Source: Bacteroidota bacterium
GTDB taxonomy: Bacteria; Bacteroidota; Bacteroidia; Chitinophagales; LD1
NCBI GenBank assembly: GCA_016715625.1
Contig: JADJZU010000009.1
Coordinates: 1 to 64,000, forward strand
Reading direction: 5' to 3'
DNA length: 64,000 nucleotides
Below, in pieces: positions 1 to 9,198 of the stretch (position 1 is the first letter of the stretch; each line of letters starts with the position of its first letter). Position numbers and translations under genes: made by a program. The notes under the pieces are model-generated. The model did no database searches. It was not told where the DNA came from and saw nothing but the letters and a program-made list of their open reading frames with translations.

Positions 1-1
1 T

Positions 2-1222
2 CGTATCTACTACAACGGGGACGAGAAAATAGATGTGCCTGCTTCCAGATCAGAACTTGTTCAATTATTTGAAAGTAAAGAATCGGGTAGTGGTAAAAAG
101 CTTGAACAATTTTTGAATGATGCGGAGTATAAATACAAAACTGCCATGGCTGAATACGTTCATCGTATATCTGATTCTGTGTCCGAGTTTTTGGATTTAA
201 AGCTTTTGATAAAAAGTTTTCAGTTACAGATTTTTCAATCGCTGCGTTCCGAAGTCAGAAGCAAGTTTACCAATCCTTCGCTTGTTAGTTTGTTGGAATT
301 TCCTGTGCTCTTTTTAGGTTCTACTCCCGACAAAACGCCCGCTATGTATAGCATGATGAATTATGCCGATCTGGTGTTGGGCACCTGGTATCCCATGGGA
401 GGAATGCATCAGATAGTGAAAGCATTTGTTCGGATAGCGGAAGAGAACGGTGTGAAGATTTTACTGAATCATGAAGTCCAAAAAATTGAAGTTCGTAAAG
501 CTCGCGCTAAAGCGGTTTATGCAGCGGGAAAGATTTTTGAAGCAGATTTTATTGTAGCCGGCAGCGATTACAACCACACCGAACAATTTTTGCTCGATGA
601 AGAATATCGCGCTTATGACTCCACCTACTGGGAGAAAAGGACCATGTCGCCTTCCTCCCTCTTGTTCTATATAGGGGTAGATAAACAACTACCAAACTTA
701 TTACACCACAACTTATTTTTTGATGCGGATTTTGAGTTGCATGCCAGTGAAATCTATAAGAACCCTAAATGGCCTACTTCACCGCTTTTTTATGTATGTG
801 CTCCGTCCAAAACTGATAATAGTGTAGCTCCGAGCGGCAAGGAGAATATCTTTTTATTAATGCCACTTGCACCGGGAATTGAAGATACCGATGAAATCCG
901 GGAGAAGTATTTTGACATGATGATGCATCGACTGGAGCAAAGAATAGGCGAGCCATTTCGCGAGAGTATTTTGGTGAAGAGGAGTTATTGCGTAAAAGAT
1001 TTTGAGAACGACTATCATTCCTACAAGGGGAATGCGTATGGTTTGGCTAACACCCTAGCACAGACTGCTGTTTTTAAACCCAAAATGATTTCTCCTAAGG
1101 TGAAAAACCTCTTTTACACCGGTCAACTTACTGTGCCGGGACCCGGTGTGCCTCCTTCTATCATTTCGGGACAAATTGTTGCCGGAGAAATTGAAAAACG
1201 AATTACACAACACCAATTGTAA
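2..1222 (+). CDS. crtI: Phytoene desaturase CrtI (5' partial)
   Basis: Flavoprotein that desaturates phytoene towards lycopene. The frame is open from base 2, so the true start and the FAD-binding N-terminus lie outside the window; about 406 codons are visible (the GTG at 35 is internal). Recognisable family segments are PMGGMHQIV in the middle and the C-terminal FYTGQLTVPGPGVPPS followed by GQIVAGEIEKR, the usual flavin-contacting CrtI tail. It is the first of four same-strand genes, with 10 bp to crtB, so an operon is likely. The combination with phytoene synthase and a lycopene cyclase makes CrtI more likely than a CrtN/CrtD-type paralogue, although the desaturation number cannot be read from sequence. 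Confidence 0.93.
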   Translation, partial: RIYYNGDEKIDVPASRSELVQLFESKESGSGKKLEQFLNDAEYKYKTAMAEYVHRISDSVSEFLDLKLLIKSFQLQIFQSLRSEVRSKFTNPSLVSLLEFPVLFLGSTPDKTPAMYSMMNYADLVLGTWYPMGGMHQIVKAFVRIAEENGVKILLNHEVQKIEVRKARAKAVYAAGKIFEADFIVAGSDYNHTEQFLLDEEYRAYDSTYWEKRTMSPSSLLFYIGVDKQLPNLLHHNLFFDADFELHASEIYKNPKWPTSPLFYVCAPSKTDNSVAPSGKENIFLLMPLAPGIEDTDEIREKYFDMMMHRLEQRIGEPFRESILVKRSYCVKDFENDYHSYKGNAYGLANTLAQTAVFKPKMISPKVKNLFYTGQLTVPGPGVPPSIISGQIVAGEIEKRITQHQL

Positions 1223-1232
1223 AACCGACCTC

Positions 1233-2084
1233 ATGTTTCAGTTATTTGAAAAAACCTCAGCCGCCAGCAGTAAACTGATTACTCAAGCTTACAGCACTTC
1301 TTTTTCAATGGGAATCAAAACCCTCGGCAAAAAGTATCATGAACCCATCTATGGTATCTATGCCATGGTGCGCTATGCCGATGAAATTGTAGATACCTTT
1401 CATGATTATGATAAGAAATATCTGCTCGATAAATTTAAACGTGATACTTATGAAGCTATCGAGCAAAGAATATCACTTAACCCGGTGCTTTATTCTTTCC
1501 AAAAGGCAGTGAACGATTATCAGATTCCACTGCACTTGGTAGATGCTTTCTTCAAAAGCATGGAGATGGATTTGTACGAAACAGCATACGGTGAGGAAGG
1601 TTACCAAGAGTATATCTACGGTTCGGCAGAGGTGGTGGGATTAATGTGTTTGAAAGTTTTTGCTAACGGGGATGATGCTTTGTTCGAACGATTGAAAGTG
1701 CCTGCCAAAGCACTAGGAGCAGCCTTTCAGAAAGTGAATTTTCTCCGCGACATGAAAAGTGATTACCAGGAGCGCGGAAGAGTGTATTTCCCCGGAATCG
1801 ATTTCCAAAATTTCGAAGTGCAGTCAAAGCGGAAAATTGAAGAAGAAATAGCGATTGATTTCCAAGAAGCCTATAGAGGGATCCTTCAGTTGCCAATGGA
1901 GGCCAGAGGGGGCGTGCTGCTGGCCTATAAGTATTACATCAAGCTCTTTGAAAAAATTGAGCAAGTGCCTGTAGAAAAAATGAAGGAAGCACGTATCCGT
2001 GTTCCGGATATTCAAAAAATAGTGTTGTTGGTGCAGACGCTTTTTCAACAAAGAGTTTCCACCTCACTTTCCATAGTGCATTAA
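1233..2084 (+). CDS. crtB: Phytoene synthase CrtB
   Basis: Condenses two geranylgeranyl diphosphates to phytoene, the committed carotenoid step. 283 residues, normal for the family. Both Mg2+-binding aspartate motifs of squalene/phytoene synthases are visible: YADEIVD near residue 45 and RDMKSDYQERGRVYFP near residue 175. I use the ATG at 1233, giving MFQLFEKTS; the open frame runs further upstream but would overlap crtI by 77 bp and the extra residues look non-native. Eight bp separate it from crtYcd. Squalene/diapophytoene synthase is the alternative but the neighbours argue for C40 carotenoids. Confidence 0.95.
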   Translation: MFQLFEKTSAASSKLITQAYSTSFSMGIKTLGKKYHEPIYGIYAMVRYADEIVDTFHDYDKKYLLDKFKRDTYEAIEQRISLNPVLYSFQKAVNDYQIPLHLVDAFFKSMEMDLYETAYGEEGYQEYIYGSAEVVGLMCLKVFANGDDALFERLKVPAKALGAAFQKVNFLRDMKSDYQERGRVYFPGIDFQNFEVQSKRKIEEEIAIDFQEAYRGILQLPMEARGGVLLAYKYYIKLFEKIEQVPVEKMKEARIRVPDIQKIVLLVQTLFQQRVSTSLSIVH

Positions 2085-2092
2085 TTAAAGGG

Positions 2093-2812
2093 ATGAAGTT
2101 TACTTATCTTCTTTTGAATCTTTTTACGATTAGTATTCCTTTGCTTCGTTCCTTTGAGCACAGGATATACTTTTATGGAAAGTGGAAGCACTTCATTCCT
2201 GCTAATATTATTACTGCCATTTTCTTTTTGGTATGGGACTACTTTAAAACGAAACACGGCATTTGGTACTTTAATGAGGATTATATTATCGGATTGAAGT
2301 TTTTCGGGTTGCCTTTAGAAGAGTATCTGTTTTTTTTTACGGTTCCATACGCCTGCACATTTATTTATGAAGCAGTTTTGTTGTTTCTCAAAAAGCGAAT
2401 CCTTCCTGCTTTTGTTTTGTCTCTTGTTAAATATGTGAGCGTCCTTTCTGTGGTTTTGTCTCCCTTCTTTTTCGATAAGGCCTATACCTTTTCGGTGCTC
2501 TTTATTGGTGGCTTGGCATTCTTGTTTACATCCTATTCCATGAACCAGGAACGCATGGAGAAGTTTCTGATTACTTACCTTATCAGTATCATCCCTATGC
2601 TCTTTGTGAATGGGGTGTTAACGGCATTGCCTGTTGTAATTTACAATGACACGCAGAATCTGGGAATTCGAGTAGGAACCATACCAGTAGAAGATTTTCT
2701 CTACAGTGCTATTTTGCTCCTAATGAATATCGGGCTGTATGAATGGCAAAGGTCAAAGCATTTTCGTTACACGTTATCTAATAATCCTTCTCATCAGGTG
2801 GTATCTCATTGA
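2093..2812 (+). CDS. crtYcd: Lycopene beta-cyclase, fused CrtYc-CrtYd type
   Basis: Integral membrane cyclase that closes the ends of lycopene to beta-rings. 239 residues, hydrophobic throughout, with about six to seven membrane segments. Two copies of the lycopene-cyclase-domain signature are visible: PLEEYLFFFTVPY at about residues 74-86 and PVEDFLYSAILL at about 200-211, so both halves that are separate CrtYc and CrtYd in actinobacteria are fused here, as is usual in Bacteroidota. Sits 8 bp after crtB. Product is expected to be beta-carotene (gamma-carotene if only one end is cyclised). Confidence 0.92.
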   Translation: MKFTYLLLNLFTISIPLLRSFEHRIYFYGKWKHFIPANIITAIFFLVWDYFKTKHGIWYFNEDYIIGLKFFGLPLEEYLFFFTVPYACTFIYEAVLLFLKKRILPAFVLSLVKYVSVLSVVLSPFFFDKAYTFSVLFIGGLAFLFTSYSMNQERMEKFLITYLISIIPMLFVNGVLTALPVVIYNDTQNLGIRVGTIPVEDFLYSAILLLMNIGLYEWQRSKHFRYTLSNNPSHQVVSH

Positions 2813-2832
2813 TCCGCCCTAAAACTATTTCT

Positions 2833-3555
2833 ATGTCGTCTATACAACTTATACAGAACAAATCTTTTGTGCCAAAAGAATTTAATCGTGTAGCCCGATC
2901 TTATGACTTTGCTACAACAATGAGTCAGGGCTACCAGGAGGATTTAAATACCAGCGCAAAGCGTCTTCAGCTTAGAGGGGATGAAAAGTTGTTGGATTTG
3001 TGTTGCGGCACCGGTAAATCTACTCGAGCCTGTTTAAATGAGTTGCCAAATGGCTCTATAGTTGGCGTAGATAACTCGGAAGGAATGTTGGCGGAAGCAC
3101 AGGCAAAGTTTGCGGAGGAAGTAAAGGCAGGCAAAGTGAAATTTGTTTTGAAAGATGCCATGCATCTAAATTTTGATGATCACACTTTTGATGTTGTGTT
3201 CATGGCATATGGCTTGCGCAATATGCCGGATTATGAAAAATCCATTCAGGGGATTCATCGCGTATTAAAACCCGGCGGCAAAATTTGCATTCATGATTAT
3301 TCACTCTCCAATAACTTATTCTCTAAAATCTATTGGGCTATACTCGGTTATGGTTTCATTGTTCCTTTTTGCTCGTTACTCTCCGGAAGCTCCAAAATTT
3401 ATACTTATCTGGTAAAGAGTGTTTTGAATTTTCTGCAACCTGAGCAGATTAAAAATTTACTGGAGCAAAACGGTTTTGAAAAAGTAGAAGTGCAGCCACA
3501 CGCCAGTTGGCGGAAGCCTATTTTGCATTCCGTGATTGCTGTTAAAAGGGCTTAA
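2833..3555 (+). CDS. Class I SAM-dependent methyltransferase (UbiE/COQ5-like)
   Basis: A 240-residue Rossmann methyltransferase. The SAM-binding motif I is LLDLCCGTGKST at about residue 50, followed by VGVDNSEGM (motif post I) and FDVVFMAYGLRNMPD. The YDFATTMSQGYQ stretch before motif I recalls UbiE/MenG quinone methyltransferases. A TTG at 2809 would overlap crtYcd by 4 bp; I prefer the ATG at 2833 because it gives a cleaner N-terminus. Its place at the end of the crt operon suggests methylation of a carotenoid or isoprenoid quinone, but neither substrate can be read from the sequence. It converges with the CrtU-like gene, overlapping by 4 bp. Confidence 0.85.
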   Translation: MSSIQLIQNKSFVPKEFNRVARSYDFATTMSQGYQEDLNTSAKRLQLRGDEKLLDLCCGTGKSTRACLNELPNGSIVGVDNSEGMLAEAQAKFAEEVKAGKVKFVLKDAMHLNFDDHTFDVVFMAYGLRNMPDYEKSIQGIHRVLKPGGKICIHDYSLSNNLFSKIYWAILGYGFIVPFCSLLSGSSKIYTYLVKSVLNFLQPEQIKNLLEQNGFEKVEVQPHASWRKPILHSVIAVKRA

Positions 3556-5048
3556 GCTAAAATTCCCTTTAGCGGAACGCTGATTAACTGATTTTCCCTT
3601 AATCCTTCTTGCTCCATAATGTAATTTGCCGCTATGCTACCGAAGGTGTAAGCTGCTTCCATCAGCATGGTGCAATTATTCATTTTTACCCAATCTCCTG
3701 CTACATAAAAGCCCGGAACTTCTGTTTTAATCTCGGGTCTGTTGGCATATTGGTTGGTATGAAATCCCGGAAAATCATCGCGGTGTTGGAAAAATTCATG
3801 AGTGATTTTCATGCCCTTTAGTTCCGGAAAATAATGATAAAGCTCCTGCATCAGATGTTCTTTTACTTCCTCATCACTCAATATATCTTTTGGAACCGAA
3901 TAGGAGTGTAACTCAAAAATCCCGCCCTTATTTTCTTCGCTCCATCGGGCTGATTCTTTTTCCATTTTGTGATAAAGTGTTACACTGTCGAGACATTTTA
4001 AGCGGTCGGTGAATATGAAGAAGGGTAAAGTTTTATCCGCTTCAAATCGGTCGGTCCATAAGCGCAGGACGGCATACCTTCCAGATTGTTTCAGACTTGT
4101 AAGTTGCGAGAATGTGCGGTTATATTTTTCAAAACCTGTGGACTGTGCTGTTAAGCGCTTGGTGTGTTTTACATCGGTACATAAAACACAATAATCAAAA
4201 TCCATTCCATTCACTGCAAAGCCTCTTTCTTTTTTGCTTAGCTCTGTAACGGGAGTGGAGTAATGGATTTGGGCAGCATGCCGGCTCAGGAAATCTTCTG
4301 CGTATGTAATGAAGCTGTTTTGAAAATCGCTATCTAGCACATCATAAAGTAGTCCGCCTTCATTGCTTAGAAAATAGAAGTGAAAGCTCTTAATGAGTTC
4401 AGCCATACTCATGTCTTCGGGTTCTGCAAAAAATGCACGCGAGAATGAGTTAAACACCAGCCTCATTTTATCGTTCATGTGTGTTCGTTTTGCAAAGGAG
4501 GCAAAACTCTCTGAATCAAACTTTTTATAAGTAGTGGCGAAACTGAAGTTAAGCAGGTTGATAAAGGGTAGGCCCAGCGGATTGATAAATGTTTTCCAAT
4601 CTACGATGCCAAATTTGCGCAACTCCAGTACATTTATCAAAGGCGTATTGTCTAAGCCCTTAAATCCCTGTTTCTTGTTTTTGTCAAACAAAATGGTGTA
4701 ATCGTCTATAGGTATAAGATGTTTGTGCGCACCTATCTTTTTTAGGAAATTTCGGAGGTTTAAATACTGTCTGAAAAAACCATGAAAGCCGTGTTCTGTG
4801 CGTAATGTTTCTCCATTAGATTCAAATTCCCAGCTACCGACTTTACCCCCCAGAAAATTTTCTTTCTCAAAAAGGTGCACGCTAAAGCCTCTCTCGGCCA
4901 GGTTGCAGGCAGCGCTGATGCCGGCAATACCACCACCTATCACTGCAACGCTTTTGGGCTGACTTAATTTTTCAGGAAGTGAGAGATCAGGCTCGTTGAG
5001 ATTAATTCGGTAGTTCTGCAGTTTCTTCCTGATAAGTTTTTTCAGCAT
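3552..5048 (-). CDS. FAD-dependent carotenoid desaturase, CrtU-like
   Basis: 498-residue flavoprotein of the phytoene-desaturase superfamily. The dinucleotide fold is at residues 34-62 (VAVIGGGIAGISAACNLAERG, ending with FEK) and the C-terminal FAD motif is PGFYVAGDWVKM near 445. The segment GFHGFFRQYLNLR at residues 87-99 resembles, from memory, the GFHAFFRQYYNLR of CrtU, the beta-carotene desaturase/methyltransferase of isorenieratene synthesis, rather than CrtI. It overlaps the upstream Rieske gene by 47 bp, so the two are probably co-translated. Role in further ring desaturation of beta-carotene is inferred; no methyltransferase domain can be singled out by eye. Alternatives: zeta-carotene desaturase-like or another amine-oxidase-fold enzyme. 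Confidence 0.72.
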   Translation of the reverse strand: MLKKLIRKKLQNYRINLNEPDLSLPEKLSQPKSVAVIGGGIAGISAACNLAERGFSVHLFEKENFLGGKVGSWEFESNGETLRTEHGFHGFFRQYLNLRNFLKKIGAHKHLIPIDDYTILFDKNKKQGFKGLDNTPLINVLELRKFGIVDWKTFINPLGLPFINLLNFSFATTYKKFDSESFASFAKRTHMNDKMRLVFNSFSRAFFAEPEDMSMAELIKSFHFYFLSNEGGLLYDVLDSDFQNSFITYAEDFLSRHAAQIHYSTPVTELSKKERGFAVNGMDFDYCVLCTDVKHTKRLTAQSTGFEKYNRTFSQLTSLKQSGRYAVLRLWTDRFEADKTLPFFIFTDRLKCLDSVTLYHKMEKESARWSEENKGGIFELHSYSVPKDILSDEEVKEHLMQELYHYFPELKGMKITHEFFQHRDDFPGFHTNQYANRPEIKTEVPGFYVAGDWVKMNNCTMLMEAAYTFGSIAANYIMEQEGLRENQLISVPLKGILA

Positions 5049-6042
5049 TTCGCTTGATGTTTTTGTTCCACAATTTGGTGAACTCGAAGGTCAACTCATC
5101 CGGTTTTATCAGCAGGTCATTAAGTTTTTCGCGGCTGTGCCAATACTTGTTGCTCTCTAAAAAGGCAATGTCTTCTTCTACAATTTTCATGCTTTTCCGT
5201 AGCATAAACCACTTTGCAAACCAAGGATTGTATTCGAAAATACGGTTCCAGGTGGTTATCTGAATCATCATCACATTGTCCTCATCTATTTCATAAAAAT
5301 GTTCATATATAACCATTTGTCGTGCGGGCATAGTAAGGTGAGCAGGAAACCGCAGGTCTAGTTGGCTACTATGCGGAAACCAGTAACCAAAGTGAGCCTC
5401 CACTTTATCTTCAAATCCAAAATATACTTTCTCAAAAATGCTGTTTTCATTATCACGCAAATACCAACCCTGTAAAGATTTTTCGGTGACCGTTAAATGA
5501 TAATCGGGCTTTTCGCTGTGCAAATTGCCCATGAGTGTTTTAATACTGTTTCTATGCACATGGTTGATGTGGTGAGAATCAAACAAACTTTCAGCTACCA
5601 GTTTTATATTGCCTTTTACCACATGGTAATTATATACCATGGGCCAATGGTCCAGCTCTTTGAAGGGTGGAATAGTAGCTTCATCTTTTTTTTCAGCATC
5701 GCCAAAGTATGCCCATACTGCTTTGTGCTTTATCTGTGAATCGTAGCTTTTTATACAAGCTGCACGGGGTATTTTTTCCTCCGGAGAGAGCGATGGGATA
5801 TGCTCACATTTGCCGGTAGCTCCAAACTCCCAACCATGGTAACCGCATTTGATGTGCTCACCTTTTATGTATCCCAGCGAAAGATGAACATTCCTATGGC
5901 AACATCTGTCTTGAAGGACTACCACTTTTCCGCTTTCTGTTTTAAAAACTACTATTTCCTCACCTACAATTTTCCGTTTGAGGAGTTTCCCATTCTTAAG
6001 TTCGTCTTCAAAACAAACTAGATACCACTGATTTCTTATCAT
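5002..6042 (-). CDS. Rieske [2Fe-2S] non-heme iron oxygenase
   Basis: Catalytic-subunit-type Rieske oxygenase, 346 residues. Rieske ligands are complete: C47-x-H49 then C66-x2-H69 (CGYHG). The mononuclear iron site is D155-x2-H158-x4-H163, within AESLFDSHHINHVH. No membrane segment is evident. I use the ATG at 6042; a GTG two codons upstream is also possible. It overlaps the CrtU-like gene by 47 bp and stands opposite the crtIBY operon, so a carotenoid ring hydroxylase or oxidase is the best guess. No dedicated reductase/ferredoxin gene is adjacent. The family also includes pheophorbide-oxygenase- and choline-monooxygenase-like enzymes, so the substrate is inferred from context only. Confidence 0.8.
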   Translation of the reverse strand: MIRNQWYLVCFEDELKNGKLLKRKIVGEEIVVFKTESGKVVVLQDRCCHRNVHLSLGYIKGEHIKCGYHGWEFGATGKCEHIPSLSPEEKIPRAACIKSYDSQIKHKAVWAYFGDAEKKDEATIPPFKELDHWPMVYNYHVVKGNIKLVAESLFDSHHINHVHRNSIKTLMGNLHSEKPDYHLTVTEKSLQGWYLRDNENSIFEKVYFGFEDKVEAHFGYWFPHSSQLDLRFPAHLTMPARQMVIYEHFYEIDEDNVMMIQITTWNRIFEYNPWFAKWFMLRKSMKIVEEDIAFLESNKYWHSREKLNDLLIKPDELTFEFTKLWNKNIKRNAEKTYQEETAELPN

Positions 6043-6114
6043 CTGCACGGAGTTTGATATAAAACAGCCGGCAAGTGTTGTTTGTTTATCAAATCACAGG
6101 AACGCCAATAAAAA

Positions 6115-6143
6115 AGCCCTCGTAATATAATACTACGAGGGCT
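6115..6143 (-). terminator. Rho-independent terminator after fadE
   Basis: Ten-bp perfect stem (AGCCCTCGTA / TACGAGGGCT, loop 9 nt) followed on the minus strand by a T-run, 27 bp past the fadE stop. It closes the leftward fad operon. Confidence 0.85.
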
Positions 6144-6169
6144 CTGGTCTTTATCCGGTAAGCTGCTGT

Positions 6170-7966
6170 CTAGAAGCAATAGCTGTTTTCTGCAATCAGT
6201 TTGTCGGCAATTCTTCTGCGTGCTGCAATGGTATTATAAGCATCATACTTGGTAAAACGTTTAAGACCCATCAGCATGATACGCAGCGTATCACCATCGT
6301 TGAAAGATGCAATAGCATGTTTGCCCGATAGGTTGATTTTCTCCAGAGCATCGCTGATATACACGCGGGTTAAATCAATTTCCAAAGCACATGCTGCCTC
6401 GCCCTTAATGCCTATCAACTTCTCGGTTTTTAGCACCACCGATTCGCAGGCAAACAATTCAATCAACATGTCTGCCACGTTCATAATTACTTCCTGCTCT
6501 TTTTCCAAGTTCTGTTGAAACTTCTGAACGGCTGCACCGGCAGTCATCAGAATCGCTTTTTTAGCATTTGTAATCGCTTTCTTTTCAGCAGCAAAAAAGT
6601 CATCACTGCTATCACCACCAAAATCAGGAACGCTCATCAGTTCTTTCTGCACGGCCATAGCCGGGGTAAATAAATCTACCTCACCCTTCATTGCTTTCTT
6701 CACGAGTTGACCTACCGATAGCAAGCGATTGATTTCATTGGTGCCTTCAAAAATACGGTTGATTCTTGAATCGCGATAAGCGCGTGCTACCGGATATTCT
6801 TCGCTGAATCCGGTTCCGCCAAAAACCTGAACAGCCTCATCAACCACATAATCTAAAACCTCTGAACCGAATACTTTCAAAATAGCGCACTCAATAGAGT
6901 ATTCTTCTGCTGCCTGCAATTTTGCCTGCACTCTGTCTTTGCCTTTTGCAGCCAAGTCGTTAATCATATCATCAATTAAACCTGCAGTGCGGTAAGTAGC
7001 TGCATCGCAAGCGTAAATCTTCACTGCCATTTCAGCCAGCTTGTGTTTGATAGCGCCAAATGATGAAATAGGCACATTGAATTGAATGCGCTCATTGGCA
7101 TATTTTATAGCGGTGGTGCAAGATTTTTTGGAACCGCCCAAGGCCAATACGCAGAGTTTGTAGCGGCCAATGTTTAACACGTTGAATGCAATTTTGTGCC
7201 CTTTGCCAATTTCACCCAACACGTTTTCAACCGGCACTTTTACATTTTGAAAAAACACCTGACGGGTAGATGAACCTTTGATACCCAACTTATCCTCTTC
7301 GCTGCCCAGCGAAATTCCTTCGCTCTTAGCATCTACAATAAAACCGGTGAATTTCTCTCCATCAATTTTTGCAAACACGGTAAAAATATCGGCAAATCCA
7401 CCATTGGTAATCCACATTTTCTGCCCATTCAACACGTAGTGCTTTCCATCTTCGGATAACACGGCTTTGGTTTTTGCACCCAGCGCATCGCTACCACTTC
7501 CGGGTTCGGTTAAGCAGTAGGCTGCTTTAATATCACCGTTTGATAAACCCGGTAGGTATTTTTGTTTTTGATCTTCGGTTCCGAAATACAAAATTGGCAA
7601 CGTTCCAATACCTGTGTGCGCTGCAAACGCAGCCGCAAATGAATGTCCTTTGCCAATTTCCTCATTAATAATGGTGTCTGTTACCAGGTCGGTTCCCATA
7701 CCACCAAAATCTTCCGGCACTGCAGCTCCAAGCAGTCCTAAATCTGCACTTTCCTTTAGTAAGGAGATAACTAGAGCAGGATCTTGTTTGTCAATTTTTT
7801 GAACATTGGGGAACACACGGCTTGTGATAAAATCTTCGGCTGTTTGACCAAACATTTTTTGTTCCTCACTAATCTGTTCTTTAATAAATGTGTTTGCTGT
7901 GGTAGATTCTTTTACAAGAAATTCTCCGCCTTTAAGGACTTTGTTTGTTACTGTTTCTGTGCTCAT
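6170..7966 (-). CDS. fadE: Acyl-CoA dehydrogenase with C-terminal extension
   Basis: FAD enzyme for the first step of beta-oxidation (acyl-CoA to trans-2-enoyl-CoA). 598 residues: a normal ~400-residue ACAD core plus a helical C-terminal extension of about 180 residues, as in VLCAD-like bacterial enzymes. Visible signatures are CLTEPGSGSDA (151-161), WITNGGFADIF (185-195), and IFEGTNEI around the expected catalytic base E407. Third gene of fadN-fadA-fadE, 27 bp after fadA. The N-terminal ~20 residues are poorly conserved-looking. Chain-length preference cannot be read; the extension argues for long chains. Confidence 0.93.
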   Translation of the reverse strand: MSTETVTNKVLKGGEFLVKESTTANTFIKEQISEEQKMFGQTAEDFITSRVFPNVQKIDKQDPALVISLLKESADLGLLGAAVPEDFGGMGTDLVTDTIINEEIGKGHSFAAAFAAHTGIGTLPILYFGTEDQKQKYLPGLSNGDIKAAYCLTEPGSGSDALGAKTKAVLSEDGKHYVLNGQKMWITNGGFADIFTVFAKIDGEKFTGFIVDAKSEGISLGSEEDKLGIKGSSTRQVFFQNVKVPVENVLGEIGKGHKIAFNVLNIGRYKLCVLALGGSKKSCTTAIKYANERIQFNVPISSFGAIKHKLAEMAVKIYACDAATYRTAGLIDDMINDLAAKGKDRVQAKLQAAEEYSIECAILKVFGSEVLDYVVDEAVQVFGGTGFSEEYPVARAYRDSRINRIFEGTNEINRLLSVGQLVKKAMKGEVDLFTPAMAVQKELMSVPDFGGDSSDDFFAAEKKAITNAKKAILMTAGAAVQKFQQNLEKEQEVIMNVADMLIELFACESVVLKTEKLIGIKGEAACALEIDLTRVYISDALEKINLSGKHAIASFNDGDTLRIMLMGLKRFTKYDAYNTIAARRRIADKLIAENSYCF

Positions 7967-7993
7967 TGTGTTTTAATTGATAATTATTAAAGA

Positions 7994-9169
7994 TTACAGT
8001 CTCTCAAAAATTCCGGCAATACCTTGTCCTCCACCAATACAAGCCGATACCATTCCATACTTATTGTTTCTGCGCTGCATTTCGCCAATTAATTTTTGGA
8101 ATAAGTAAGTTCCTGAAGCTCCCAGCGGGTGGCCCAGCGCCACAGCACCACCGTTTACGTTAATGATGTCGGTGTTCAATTTTGCTTCTTGAATGACCGC
8201 CAGCGATTGTGCTGCAAATGCTTCATTCAATTCAATCAAATCAATATCGCTCAATTTCAATCCTGCTTGTTTCAATGCTTTTGGAATTGCATTTACCGGA
8301 CCAATACCCATAATGGTTGGGTCCACACCCACGCTGGCAGTTGTTACCATACGTGCGATAGGTTGCAGGTTCAATTCTTTCACCACTTTCTCGCTTACTA
8401 CTAAAACGAATGCAGCAGCATCGGAAGTTTGAGAAGAGTTGCCGGCAGTAACCTGTCCGCCATTTTTGAAAGCAGGTTTCAGTTTTGCCAAACCTTCAAT
8501 AGAAGTGTCGGCACGTGGACCTTCATCTTGTGATACGGTGAACTTGCGTGATTTCTTTTTGCCGTCTTCAAAATAAACTTCTTCTACTTCTACCGGAACA
8601 ATATCAGCAGCGAACTTCCCTGCTTCTATTGCCGCCATAGCTTTCTTGTGACTGTTCAACGAAAACTCATCAGCTGCCTCACGGGTGATGCCATATTTTG
8701 TGGCAACATTCTCCGCAGTTAAACCCATGCCGATGTAATACTCCGGATGGTCTTTTGCGATTTCATAGTTAGGGACAGTTTTGTAACCAACTGTAGGAAC
8801 AAGCGACATGCTTTCCGTTCCTCCGGCAATGATTACATCCGCCATTCCTGCTTTAATCTTTGCAGTAGCCAAACCAATTACTTCCACGCCCGAGCCACAG
8901 TAACGGTTCACGGTCATTCCCGGAACTTCAACCGGCAAAGAGCGGACAGCTACCCAACGAGCCATTTGCAACCCTTGCTCGGCTTCGGGAACTGCATTGC
9001 CCACAATCAAATCATCTACACGTGATGGGTCGAGTTGAGGAACTTTTTTCAATAAATCCTGAATGGCGTAATAAGCCATGTCAACGGGTGTCATAAAGCG
9101 GAAACCTCCGCGTTTTGCTTTTCCAATGGCGGTTCTTGAACCGGCTATGATATATGCTTCTTGTGACAT
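7994..9169 (-). CDS. fadA: Acetyl-CoA acyltransferase (3-ketoacyl-CoA thiolase)
   Basis: Last step of beta-oxidation: thiolytic cleavage of 3-ketoacyl-CoA. 391 residues, standard thiolase length. The nucleophilic cysteine is C91 in NRYCGSGVEVI, the histidine lies in GHPLGASG near 350, and the second cysteine is C377 in SACIGGGQG. Middle gene of the fad operon: 29 bp after fadN and 27 bp before fadE. The biosynthetic acetoacetyl-CoA thiolase is an alternative, but the operon with a HAD/ECH fusion and an ACAD makes the degradative role much more likely. Confidence 0.95.
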   Translation of the reverse strand: MSQEAYIIAGSRTAIGKAKRGGFRFMTPVDMAYYAIQDLLKKVPQLDPSRVDDLIVGNAVPEAEQGLQMARWVAVRSLPVEVPGMTVNRYCGSGVEVIGLATAKIKAGMADVIIAGGTESMSLVPTVGYKTVPNYEIAKDHPEYYIGMGLTAENVATKYGITREAADEFSLNSHKKAMAAIEAGKFAADIVPVEVEEVYFEDGKKKSRKFTVSQDEGPRADTSIEGLAKLKPAFKNGGQVTAGNSSQTSDAAAFVLVVSEKVVKELNLQPIARMVTTASVGVDPTIMGIGPVNAIPKALKQAGLKLSDIDLIELNEAFAAQSLAVIQEAKLNTDIINVNGGAVALGHPLGASGTYLFQKLIGEMQRRNNKYGMVSACIGGGQGIAGIFERL

Positions 9170-9198
9170 GATGTTTTGATTTAAATGTTTTGAATGAA

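Noticed and set aside
4045..4056. ATCGGTCGGTCC considered as a further TetR operator
   Set aside because: Lies inside the CrtU-like coding sequence and shares only a half-site with the operators at 11721 and 14529.
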